This document shows positions 31,751-40,334 of a DNA stretch of 57,134 nt, piece after piece. Position numbers and translations under genes: made by a program. The notes beneath the pieces were generated by a model. That model did no database searches and was not told where the DNA came from. It saw only the letters and a list, made by a program, of their open reading frames with translations. Location: positions 1 through 57,134 of the forward strand of contig CACYHE010000012.1 in assembly GCA_902774185.1 (NCBI GenBank), written 5' to 3'. The stretch is from an uncultured Bacteroidales bacterium (lineage in GTDB: Bacteria; Bacteroidota; Bacteroidia; Bacteroidales; Paludibacteraceae). How positions within the stretch are numbered: position 1 is the first letter of the stretch; each line of letters opens with the position of its first letter.

Positions 31751-33085
31751 ATGATTCAACGTATAAAGGACAAATTAAGTCAATTAATAGGTATCTCATT
31801 TTGGGATAGTATCTATAAGACGCTTACTTATCGTGACTTTTTTATTGCGGCTTTCCCATTCTGTATGCGTATAAGACTACAGAAAGTTAGAAAAGCGCAG
31901 CAAAAGAAGATAGAACAACTTCATAATCAAGATAAATGTAGTGTAGTATTCTTTCTTCAAACGCCGTCCGTATGGAAATATGATGCGCTATATCGGAAGT
32001 TAGAAGCATCTACAGAGTTTGAGCCGATAATAGTGATTTCTCCCTATAATGTGCATATTAACTACGATAAACAGGAATGTTTCAGAGTGATGCACCAAAC
32101 AGAGGAGTTTGCACAAAAGATGGGGTATCACTATGTGAGTGCGTATAATTGGGAGAAAAATAGATGGAGAGATATTAAAAAGGAATACCATCCAGATATT
32201 GTTTTCTTTACTAAGCCCTATAAAGATACACTTCCTCAGTACCATATATATAATTATGGAGATGCTTTGACGCTGTATTTGCCATATGGTTTCTTCGGGT
32301 CTCGGTTGTTTCATAACAACTTTGGTTTGCCGTTTCATTCTCTACTATGGAAATCTATGTTAGAAACCGATTTATACATTCCATATGCGAAGCAATATGG
32401 AAAGAGTCATGGGGATAACGTGGAAATTGTCGGTGCGTTAGGAATGGAAAATTTAATGAATCCAGATTATAACGCAAAAGATGTATGGAAACAGCAGGCG
32501 AAGAAAAAGAAACGAATTATATGGGCTCCTCATCACACAATAGACTATCTCTTTAATAGTTCTAACTTCTTGGGATATTGCGATGATATGTTGCGTTTGG
32601 CAGAGAAGTATCATGACCAGATACAGATTGCCTTCAAGCCGCATCCTGTGTTGAAATTCAAGTTGATTAATGTATGGGGAATAGAGCGGACGGAAGAGTA
32701 TTATCAACGATGGACGAACTTATCGAATGGGCAGTTAGAGCAAGGGGATTATATTGACCTTTTTAAGACTTCAGACGCAATGATTCACGATAGTATTTCG
32801 TTCATGGCTGAATACCTTTATGCGCAAAAGCCGGTATTATTCCAGATTCGGGATGAGAAAGTGAAAGAGGAATTCAATTCGTTCGGGCAGATGTGTTTGG
32901 ATCAACACTATCTGGCTTATTCGATTGAAGAGACGGAGAAGTTTATACGCGAAGTAGTGATCGCCGGAAAAGACCCGAAAAAAGCAGAACGAGAACAATT
33001 CTACAAGCAATACCTCTATCCGAAAGACGGCATTATGCCTTCGGAGAAGATATTTAACATACTGAAAAATGCGCTTGGAGTGTAA
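31751..33085 (+). CDS. CDP-glycerol glycerophosphotransferase family protein
   Basis: 444 residues, predicted GT-B-like enzyme of the TagF/TarF family, which joins polyol phosphates from CDP-glycerol or CDP-ribitol. The C-terminal half carries typical parts: IWAPHHTIDYLF, IAFKPHPVLKFKL, DLFKTSDAMIHDSISFMAEYLYAQKPVLF. The N-terminal basic region may bind the membrane. In Gram-negative Bacteroidota such enzymes decorate capsule or O-antigen rather than making teichoic acid. It is the last gene of the AT-rich operon. Confidence 0.85.
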   Translation: MIQRIKDKLSQLIGISFWDSIYKTLTYRDFFIAAFPFCMRIRLQKVRKAQQKKIEQLHNQDKCSVVFFLQTPSVWKYDALYRKLEASTEFEPIIVISPYNVHINYDKQECFRVMHQTEEFAQKMGYHYVSAYNWEKNRWRDIKKEYHPDIVFFTKPYKDTLPQYHIYNYGDALTLYLPYGFFGSRLFHNNFGLPFHSLLWKSMLETDLYIPYAKQYGKSHGDNVEIVGALGMENLMNPDYNAKDVWKQQAKKKKRIIWAPHHTIDYLFNSSNFLGYCDDMLRLAEKYHDQIQIAFKPHPVLKFKLINVWGIERTEEYYQRWTNLSNGQLEQGDYIDLFKTSDAMIHDSISFMAEYLYAQKPVLFQIRDEKVKEEFNSFGQMCLDQHYLAYSIEETEKFIREVVIAGKDPKKAEREQFYKQYLYPKDGIMPSEKIFNILKNALGV

Positions 33086-33099
33086 AAATGCTGTTTTTT

Positions 33100-33181
33100 A
33101 TTGAAAAGTGTAAAAAATATTTGCATAATTCAATTGAAAAGTGTAATTTTGTAGCGTGAAAAAGTATTGAAAAGTGTAAAA
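33100..33181 (+). promoter_or_regulatory. Three operator-like repeats phased at 33 bp, with a promoter
   Basis: ATTGAAAAGTGTAA occurs at 33100, 33133 and 33166, each start exactly 33 bp after the last, about three helical turns. The middle copy includes the -7 box TAATTTTG (33144-33151); a TTTG at 33120-33123 can be its -33 box. The third ends 5 bp before the ATPase start codon. A protein binding the same face of DNA, perhaps the ATPase itself, is the simple idea. Confidence 0.7.
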
Positions 33182-33185
33182 GCGT

Positions 33186-34553
33186 ATGTTGTACCGCAAG
33201 ATTTCGGGATATTTGGATGAGTATCTGCGTTCGGAGAATGACAAGATACTAATCATAGAAGGTGCACGACAGATAGGGAAGTCGTTCATCATTCGTGAGG
33301 TGGGTAAGCAAGTGTACAAGCACTTCATCGAAGTGAACTTTGTGCAAGACGATGAGGGGCCACAACTGTTCAAGAACATCCACGACGTGAATGATTTCTA
33401 TTTTGCGTTGAGTTCGGTAGCAGGGAACGAGCTGCATGACTACAGCGACACGTTGGTGTTTCTGGACGAGATTCAGCATTATCCGCAATATCTGACATTG
33501 CTAAAATTCTTCCGGCAAGACAAACGGTTCCGGTTCATTGCGAGTGGGAGTTTGTTAGGCTTGACGCTGAAGAAGACGAAGTCAATACCGGTGGGGAGTG
33601 TGATCCGTAAGCGGATGTATCAGTTGGATTTTGAGGAATGGCTGATAGCGAACGGTTATGGCGATGAGGCACTGCGGCGACTGCGTGAGGCGTACGACAA
33701 GAAGGAGAGTTTGAGCAAGGAGCAGCATGAGTACGTGTTGTCGCTATTCAAGCGGTATCTGCTGGTGGGAGGACTGCCGGATGTGGTGAATGAGTATTTG
33801 GGGACGCATAACATCGCGAAGGTGCGTGAGGTGCAGAATGCGATAATGGACCTGTACAAGCAGGATGCGGTGCAGTACGAGGAGGCAGCGGACAAGAAAC
33901 TGTATATCCAGCGGATCTACGACATGATACCGAGTCAGATGGAGAACAAGAAGAAGCGCGTGGTGGTGAAGGATATCCAAGAAAAGAAAGGAGATCGGTT
34001 CGACAACTACAAGGAAGAGTTTGATTATCTGGTGTTTGCGGGAGTAGCGTTGGCAGTGCATGCGATATCGAATCCGCATTATCCTCTGTCGGAGTCGCTG
34101 CAGAAGAACTTGCTGAAGCTGTATCTGAACGACGTGGGACTGCTGACGAGTCTGCTGTACGGGTTGTCAATCAAGGCCGTGATGGAGACGGAGAAGAGCG
34201 TGAACCTGGGTGCGGTATATGAGAGTGCGGTGGCACAGGAGTTGGCTGCGCACGGACATAAGCTGTTCTACTACGACAACCGATCGAAGGGCGAGGTGGA
34301 TTATATGATCGATGATACGGAGAATTGTCGCGTGATGCCGGTGGAGGTGAAGTCCGGCAAGGATTATACGGTGCACAGCGCGCTGACTAATTTTGTGACG
34401 AATCCGGATTATAAGATTGAGGACGCGGTAGTGTTGTCGAATGAGCGTGAAGTGAAGCGCGAGGGGAAGATATGGTATCTGCCTGTGTATTTCACGATGT
34501 TCATGCATGCGATAGAGGCGTCGGAGATGGACGAGGAGGATTTGATGTTTTGA
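33186..34553 (+). CDS. AAA ATPase with DUF4143 domain
   Basis: A 455-residue ATPase. Walker A is GARQIGKSF (near residue 30), Walker B LVFLDEIQ (near 95), followed by ASGSLLGL; the C-terminal DUF4143 part (from about 200) ends with the nuclease-like KGEVDYMI and PVEVKSGKDY pieces. Such proteins are abundant in Bacteroidales, often many copies per genome, with uncertain roles. It is expressed from its own promoter within the 33-bp-phased repeats, is GC-richer than the operon before it, and codes in the same direction as YfhO. Confidence 0.88.
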   Translation: MLYRKISGYLDEYLRSENDKILIIEGARQIGKSFIIREVGKQVYKHFIEVNFVQDDEGPQLFKNIHDVNDFYFALSSVAGNELHDYSDTLVFLDEIQHYPQYLTLLKFFRQDKRFRFIASGSLLGLTLKKTKSIPVGSVIRKRMYQLDFEEWLIANGYGDEALRRLREAYDKKESLSKEQHEYVLSLFKRYLLVGGLPDVVNEYLGTHNIAKVREVQNAIMDLYKQDAVQYEEAADKKLYIQRIYDMIPSQMENKKKRVVVKDIQEKKGDRFDNYKEEFDYLVFAGVALAVHAISNPHYPLSESLQKNLLKLYLNDVGLLTSLLYGLSIKAVMETEKSVNLGAVYESAVAQELAAHGHKLFYYDNRSKGEVDYMIDDTENCRVMPVEVKSGKDYTVHSALTNFVTNPDYKIEDAVVLSNEREVKREGKIWYLPVYFTMFMHAIEASEMDEEDLMF

Positions 34554-34569
34554 AATAAAATATTAAACT

Positions 34570-36984
34570 ATGAATAAAATTGATTGGAAACAGATTTGGC
34601 AGAACTTATGGCCGCATATCGTGGCGATTGTTGCCTTTGTGTTGATCAGCGTGATCTATTTTGCACCGGAGTTCTTTGAGAACAAACAACTGCCGCAGGG
34701 CGATGTGCAGAGCGGTATAGGTATGGGGCATGATGCGCGGCTGTATCATGAGAAGACAGGTGAGTATGCGGATTGGTCGAATGCGATGTTCAGCGGTATG
34801 CCGCATAACTATGCTTATTCGCAGCCGTCCAAGAGTATCTTCCGATGGGTGGAGAATATCGTGCGTGTGGGTCTTCCGAATCATACTGCTGCTCCGCTGT
34901 TTTTGTATTTGCTGGGTTTTTACATCTTCATGCTATGCGTGGGATGCAGTCCGTGGATGAGTATTGTGGGAGCGATCGCTTTTGCGTTGGCATCTTATAA
35001 TATTATTATCATTGATGCCGGACATATCAATAAATGCTATGTGATAGCAACGATGCCGGCTATCCTTGGCGGTATCATGCTCTGTTACCGTAAACGCTAT
35101 GTGGTAGGTATTATTGTGACGCTTCTTTCTTTGGGACTGAATGTCTATTGGAACCATCAGCAGATATCTTATTACCTGTTGTTGATGATTATTCCTTTGG
35201 TGATTGCCTATTTCATCGTGGCGATATGCAAGAAGACCATGAAGGATTTCTTTATTGCTTCATTTGTACTATTGGCAGTAGCGGCATTGGCAATTATGCC
35301 GGCGGCGGACAAGTTGATTCCGACGATGGATTACACCAAAGAGACGATGCGAGGTGGAGCGGTGTTGCATGGAGCGGCAGATAGTGAGGCCGGTAAGTCG
35401 GGTTTGAATAGAGACTATGCCTTTCAATGGAGCTATGGAGTAGAAGAGACGATGACGCTGATGATTCCAAATTTCTATGGTGGAAGCAGTAATTATCCGT
35501 TGGGAGAGAAGAGCGAGACGTACAAGATTGTTAAGAAATATGCGGGTGCATCGCAGGCGAAGCAGTTCGTGAAATCGGTTCCTACGTATTGGGGTGACCA
35601 GCCGTTCACTTCGGGTCCGGTTTATGCAGGTGCGATTATCTGTTTCCTATTCGTGTTAGGTCTGATGGTTGTTCCTCACAAGGAGCGTTGGTGGTTGCTG
35701 GCTGCGGCTATCATCGGTATTGAGTTGTCGTGGGGACGCAATTATCCATTGTTGAATAACTGGTTGTTTGATCATCTGCCGCTATATAACAAGTTCCGCA
35801 CACCGAGTATGGCATTGGTGATGACGACAACGGCGATGGCGATCATGGCGATGTTGACGCTGAAAGAGGTAGTGGAGCGCAGAGTGATCATGCGCAAGGT
35901 GATGATTGCTGCCGGAATAACCGCCGGTACGTGTCTCATATTTGCGATCTTCCCTTCTTTGGCAGGTTCGTTTACCGGTTCGGTGGACGCACAATTGCCG
36001 GAATGGTTGAGAGATGCAGTTATTGCAGACCGTCGCCATATGTTAACGGCTGACGCATGGCGTTCGATAGCGTTCATCGTTTTGGTTGCTGCGGGAATAG
36101 TGACCTATATCAAAGTGGATAAATTCAAGAGTTGGATCTTGATTACTATCTTGGCGGTGTTGACATTGTTTGATTTGTGGGCGGTGGATAAGCATTTCCT
36201 GAATGACGACCATTTCATTCCGAAGAAACAAAAGGTATGGACGCCGTCGGAAGCCGACAAACAAATCATGGCCGATACCGATCCGGACTATCGCGTGCTG
36301 AATTTGACATCTAATACATTCAACGAATCAAGAACGTCGTATTACCACAAGTCGATAGGTGGGTATAGCCCGGCAAAATTGCGCAGGTATCAGGATATTA
36401 TTGACTATTATCTGTCAAGCCGCATCAATATGAATGTGCTGAATATGCTGAATACGCGCTATATCATCACCCGTGAAGGTGCACAGTATAATCCGGATGC
36501 GTTCGGAAATGCATGGTTTGTGCGCGACGTCGCATGGGTAAATACGCCTAACGAAGAAATCGAGGCAATAGGCGATGCCGACTTGAAGACAGTAGCGTTC
36601 ATGGATACATGCTGGCGGAATAAGGTCAAAGGTGAAGTAGCGATGAGTCAACCGGCGAAGATCGAGTTGACGCGTTATGCGAATCCCGGCAATATCTTCT
36701 ATGAGAGCGAGAGCGAAGAAGCCGGTTTGGCTGTATTCTCTGAGGTTTATTACAAGACCTGGCGTGCGTTTATTGATGGCGAAGAAGTGCCGGTATTACG
36801 TGCGAACTATATCTTACGCGCTATTGAGATTCCAGCAGGTAAGCATGTGATTGAGTTTAGATGCAAGGATGAGTTGTTGCAGAAGGCGCAAGTCGTGACC
36901 ATCGTGGCGTCTATACTAATAGTGCTTGTTATTCTATCAATATTGGTTGTATGGGGATACAAAAAGAGTAGAAAAGAAGAATGA
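34570..36984 (+). CDS. YfhO family membrane protein
   Basis: An 804-residue inner-membrane protein with about 12 hydrophobic segments in two groups and a large soluble C-terminal domain ahead of the last helix (IVASILIVLVILSILVVWGY). In Firmicutes YfhO is linked to glycosylation of lipoteichoic acid; by analogy it could be a lipid-linked glycosyltransferase of GT-C type. The start MNKIDWKQIWQNLWPHIVAI is typical. The stop overlaps the next glycosyltransferase by 4 bp, which supports a glycan role. Confidence 0.9.
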   Translation: MNKIDWKQIWQNLWPHIVAIVAFVLISVIYFAPEFFENKQLPQGDVQSGIGMGHDARLYHEKTGEYADWSNAMFSGMPHNYAYSQPSKSIFRWVENIVRVGLPNHTAAPLFLYLLGFYIFMLCVGCSPWMSIVGAIAFALASYNIIIIDAGHINKCYVIATMPAILGGIMLCYRKRYVVGIIVTLLSLGLNVYWNHQQISYYLLLMIIPLVIAYFIVAICKKTMKDFFIASFVLLAVAALAIMPAADKLIPTMDYTKETMRGGAVLHGAADSEAGKSGLNRDYAFQWSYGVEETMTLMIPNFYGGSSNYPLGEKSETYKIVKKYAGASQAKQFVKSVPTYWGDQPFTSGPVYAGAIICFLFVLGLMVVPHKERWWLLAAAIIGIELSWGRNYPLLNNWLFDHLPLYNKFRTPSMALVMTTTAMAIMAMLTLKEVVERRVIMRKVMIAAGITAGTCLIFAIFPSLAGSFTGSVDAQLPEWLRDAVIADRRHMLTADAWRSIAFIVLVAAGIVTYIKVDKFKSWILITILAVLTLFDLWAVDKHFLNDDHFIPKKQKVWTPSEADKQIMADTDPDYRVLNLTSNTFNESRTSYYHKSIGGYSPAKLRRYQDIIDYYLSSRINMNVLNMLNTRYIITREGAQYNPDAFGNAWFVRDVAWVNTPNEEIEAIGDADLKTVAFMDTCWRNKVKGEVAMSQPAKIELTRYANPGNIFYESESEEAGLAVFSEVYYKTWRAFIDGEEVPVLRANYILRAIEIPAGKHVIEFRCKDELLQKAQVVTIVASILIVLVILSILVVWGYKKSRKEE

Positions 36985-38192
36985 ACCTACTTACCATAAA
37001 TAGTTTTGATTGTTCAGCACAGGCTTCCGGTGGAGTTAACCAAACGACAGTCGCGCTCACAACTTATTTCACACAAAAGTGTAAAATAAACTGCTATTTG
37101 GGCTTTTTTGAGAATATTCCGAAGAAGTTTGAACCTTTACCGCTTTTTAAAGGACGTATCTTGCTGAATCGTCATTTTGATAAAGAGGCTTTTGCTGATT
37201 TTCTTAAGACGAACCATATTGATATTGTACAGGTAAACTTCTTAAAGAAGCATAATCTGACCGTGATGCCGCAACTTTATGAGACAGCACATCAGTGTGG
37301 AGCCAAAGTGATTTATGCTTTTCATATGTGTCCGGGATTTCAGTTGCATACGTATGGATCGTACGAGCGCACCAAATACGGATGGTTGCATCATGATAAT
37401 GCGTTGGCGGAAACGAAGAAATGGTTCTTAACCGCTATGCAAACTATCTGGAAACTAATCGGCAGGCGGATGCTGCAGAGCAAGTATCGTATTCCGTACG
37501 AGCATTGTGATAGGGCGGTAGTGCTTTCAAAATACTATTTTGAGCTGTATCTATATTATGCGGGTCTTCATCAAAGTGATAAGATGACGGCTATATGTAA
37601 TGCGCTTCGTTTTGATCAATTCGCTACAGACGCAGATATCGCAGCCAAAGAGAACACCGTAATTGTTGTGGCACGTTTTGATGAAGACACGAAACGACTC
37701 TCTTTGGCGTTACGTGCATGGCGCGAAATTGAGCAAGACGCACGTCTTAAAGAGTGGAAGTTACAACTTGTCGGAGATGGTCGTGATATGCCGTTTTACC
37801 GATATTTGGTAGATAAATGGCATCTGCAACGTGTTGAATTTACGGGACAACAAAATCCGTTGGAGTATTATCGCAAGGCATCTTTGTTTTTGATGACCAG
37901 TACGGCAGAAGGTTGGCCGTTAGTGCTGTCGGAAGCCATGCAAATGGGGACTCCTGTTGTTGCTATGGATTCATTCGGTTCGTTGCATGATCTTGTTACG
38001 GACGGTCAGAACGGAAGGATAGTGCCCAATAATGACATAAAAGCCTTTGCGGGTGCGATGAAAGAGATAATGTGCGAGTCCGATTTGCGTAAGGCGATGT
38101 CAATTTGTGCTGTTGAGAGTACGCATGAGTTTGAGATGAAACATGTTGCCGCAAAATGGCTTGCATTGTTTGATGAAATACAGAAGTTTTAA
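36981..38192 (+). CDS. Glycosyltransferase, GT4-like
   Basis: A cytoplasmic GT-B enzyme of 403 residues. The acceptor domain begins with MNLLTINSFDCSAQASGGVN; the nucleotide-sugar-binding half has VVARFDEDTKRLSLAL, LVGDGRDMPFYRYL and the conserved FLMTSTAEGWPLVLSEAMQMGTPVV stretch with the catalytic Glu. Sugar specificity is unknown. It overlaps yfhO by 4 bp at the start and precedes a GT2 gene by 1 bp. Confidence 0.87.
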   Translation: MNLLTINSFDCSAQASGGVNQTTVALTTYFTQKCKINCYLGFFENIPKKFEPLPLFKGRILLNRHFDKEAFADFLKTNHIDIVQVNFLKKHNLTVMPQLYETAHQCGAKVIYAFHMCPGFQLHTYGSYERTKYGWLHHDNALAETKKWFLTAMQTIWKLIGRRMLQSKYRIPYEHCDRAVVLSKYYFELYLYYAGLHQSDKMTAICNALRFDQFATDADIAAKENTVIVVARFDEDTKRLSLALRAWREIEQDARLKEWKLQLVGDGRDMPFYRYLVDKWHLQRVEFTGQQNPLEYYRKASLFLMTSTAEGWPLVLSEAMQMGTPVVAMDSFGSLHDLVTDGQNGRIVPNNDIKAFAGAMKEIMCESDLRKAMSICAVESTHEFEMKHVAAKWLALFDEIQKF

Positions 38193-38193
38193 G

Positions 38194-38928
38194 ATGATCT
38201 CAATTATTACTATCACATATAATGCCGAACAGTGGTTGGAGCGGACGATGAAGAGTGTGCTCGGGCAGACGTGCAAGGAGTACGAGTATATCATCGTGGA
38301 CGGCGGATCGAAAGACGGGACGGTGGGTATCATCAAACGTATGGAACCGCTGTTTGAGGGACGGTTGTCGTGGAAATCGGAACCGGATAAGGGGTTGTAT
38401 GATGCGATGAACAAAGGTATCCAGCGGGCAAAGGGCGATTTTGTATGGTTCATCAATGCGGGCGATGAGATCTATGCGCCGGATACCTTGACGCATGTTG
38501 TGGCAGCGGCCAAGGGCGATACGGATATCGTCTATGGCAAGGCATGTATCGTGAATGCGGAAGGAGAAAAAGTGAGTGAACATCATAAGGTGACGCCGCC
38601 CGACTTGCAGCGCAAGCATTTTCTTTACGGGTTGGTAGTGAGTCATCAGGCGATATTAGTACGCCGTTCGATAGCAGGTTTATATGATACGAACTATCGC
38701 ATTTCGGCAGATTATGATTGGTGTGTACGCGCTGTAACGGTTTCGCGTAAGAATACGTATCTGGATGAGTATGTATGCAAGTTCTTGACCGAAGGCGTGA
38801 GCCAGAAACAAAGAAAACGCTCGTGGATGGAGCGTTTTAAAATCATGCGCAAGCATTTCGGATTATGTGCGACGCTTTGGGCACATGTGCTGATTGTGCT
38901 TAAGTATCCGTTCTCAATCAAGTACTGA
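38194..38928 (+). CDS. Glycosyltransferase family 2 (WcaA-like)
   Basis: A 244-residue GT-A enzyme. The start at 38194 gives the family opening MISIITITYNAEQWLERTMK; the DXD-like metal site is probably in WFINAGDEIY, and KGLYDAMNKGIQRAKGDF is a typical acceptor loop. The earlier ATG (38143) lies inside the preceding gene. It is separated from that gene's stop by one base. It faces the minus-strand GT2 gene with no gap: the stops abut at 38928/38929. Confidence 0.87.
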   Translation: MISIITITYNAEQWLERTMKSVLGQTCKEYEYIIVDGGSKDGTVGIIKRMEPLFEGRLSWKSEPDKGLYDAMNKGIQRAKGDFVWFINAGDEIYAPDTLTHVVAAAKGDTDIVYGKACIVNAEGEKVSEHHKVTPPDLQRKHFLYGLVVSHQAILVRRSIAGLYDTNYRISADYDWCVRAVTVSRKNTYLDEYVCKFLTEGVSQKQRKRSWMERFKIMRKHFGLCATLWAHVLIVLKYPFSIKY

Positions 38929-39951
38929 TTACTTGTAGAAATTCTTTCTAAAAGCTTGGAAATCGGTCTCCTTGCGAATCAAGCAATGCCAAACGGCACG
39001 GAGGAAGCCGGTTCCGTAACCCATCAGTTGCACAAAAGCAGCCACGATAGCAAGGCATCCGACACGGATGCTTTTGCTTTGTATTGTTGCATCAATGAAC
39101 AAACCGAGGCAGTATGCCAGCAAGCAGCCGAGCGGTGTCCATGTGAGCCATGCGATATGCAAGCATGCGCCGAGGATACTTAGTGCGATGAGCACGAAGA
39201 CCCCCAGCGTAAAGACAGTAGGCAAAAGGTGTACCGGTTTGAGGGTCTTCGGGTATTTCTGAAACAAGTGAATACGGGCGATGCCGGAGTTATGCACCTG
39301 TTTGAAGAATTGCCGGAAGGTACTGCGGCGTTTATGATAAACCCATGCTTTTGGAAATAGTCGGCAGCGGTATTGGTTGGCGAAGATACGAATGGAGAAG
39401 TCAATGTCCTCTCCGAAACGCATCGTGGTATCGAAGCCGTGCAAGGCTTGGAAGACCTCTCGCTTGACGCCCAAATTGAAACTGCGCGGATAGAATTTAT
39501 CCATCTTCTTCTTTCCGCCCCGAATGCCTCCGGTGGTAAGGAAAGAAGTCATCGAATAACTGATGGCTTTCTGTATCGGACTAAAATCCGGGTGCGCAGC
39601 GTCCGGTCCGCCGAACGCGTCAGCAGGTTCATGTTGCAGTTCGTTCTTCACCTCTTCCAGATAAGTGTCCGGCGCAATAATATCGCTATCGAGGATAAGC
39701 AGGTATTCGCCTTGCGCATGCTCCGCTCCGTAGTTGCGTGCCGCACTGGGTCCGCCATTGGTTTTGACCAGATAACGGATGTCCAATTGGTCCGCATAAC
39801 GTTTGCAGATGTCATCACAAGGAACGGACGAACCATCTTCCACTATGACGACTTCGAAGTCCTTCACCGTCTGTCGGCACAACGATGCCAGCAGTTCGTC
39901 TATCTCTTGCGGACGGTTATATACGGGAACGATGATACTGAACAACATCAC
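38929..39951 (-). CDS. Glycosyltransferase family 2 with C-terminal membrane segment
   Basis: A 340-residue membrane-bound GT2 enzyme. FSIIVPVYNRPQEIDELLAS opens the GT-A domain, with the metal site in LLILDSDIIAPD and the acceptor-region motif RFGEDIDFSIRI. Two or three helices near residues 240-310 (FVLIALSILGACL and LGCLLAYCLGLFI) anchor it. It overlaps the MerR gene start-to-stop by 4 bp and is the last gene of the minus-strand series. Confidence 0.87.
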   Translation of the reverse strand: MMLFSIIVPVYNRPQEIDELLASLCRQTVKDFEVVIVEDGSSVPCDDICKRYADQLDIRYLVKTNGGPSAARNYGAEHAQGEYLLILDSDIIAPDTYLEEVKNELQHEPADAFGGPDAAHPDFSPIQKAISYSMTSFLTTGGIRGGKKKMDKFYPRSFNLGVKREVFQALHGFDTTMRFGEDIDFSIRIFANQYRCRLFPKAWVYHKRRSTFRQFFKQVHNSGIARIHLFQKYPKTLKPVHLLPTVFTLGVFVLIALSILGACLHIAWLTWTPLGCLLAYCLGLFIDATIQSKSIRVGCLAIVAAFVQLMGYGTGFLRAVWHCLIRKETDFQAFRKNFYK

Positions 39952-40274
39952 TTTATCATTTTGCGGATTTCACAGAGTTCGTCTTTGACGCGAAGAAGGA
40001 TGTCGAGGGCGGCTTGGCGTTGGTCGGAGTGCTTCTCGTTGGCGCGCAGTTCCTTGCGGATGGCTTCGATACGCGTGATCTTCAGTTCGTCACGGATATA
40101 TTTGATGCGCTTGATGACGTCCTGATCTTCGCGTGTGTAGTAACGATTCCCATGCCCGTCTTTACGCGGGTTGAGTTGCTCGAACTGCTTCTCCCAATAA
40201 CGCAAAGTAGAAGCCGGAACGCCTGTCTCCTGTTCCGTCTCACGCAAGGAATAATATATCTTGGAATCAACCAT
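39948..40274 (-). CDS. MerR family transcriptional regulator
   Basis: A short MerR regulator of 108 residues. The winged helix is at residues 6-60 (YYSLRETEQETGVPASTLRY...NRYYTREDQDVIKRIKYI), followed by a helix for dimer formation. There is no effector domain or cysteine cluster. Such regulators next to parAB/transglycosylase genes are common in Bacteroidales; the target is unknown. Confidence 0.88.
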   Translation of the reverse strand: MVDSKIYYSLRETEQETGVPASTLRYWEKQFEQLNPRKDGHGNRYYTREDQDVIKRIKYIRDELKITRIEAIRKELRANEKHSDQRQAALDILLRVKDELCEIRKMIK

Positions 40275-40308
40275 TTATGATTTCTTATTTAGTAAACTAA
40301 AACGATTA

Positions 40309-40334
40309 CTTCAAATTTCAAATTTATGATTTAT
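40309..40334. repeat. 7-bp array around the transglycosylase stop codon
   Basis: TTTGAAA/ATAAATC-type units fill the gap between the MerR and transglycosylase genes and reach the latter's stop codon (40331-40333). Confidence 0.6.
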
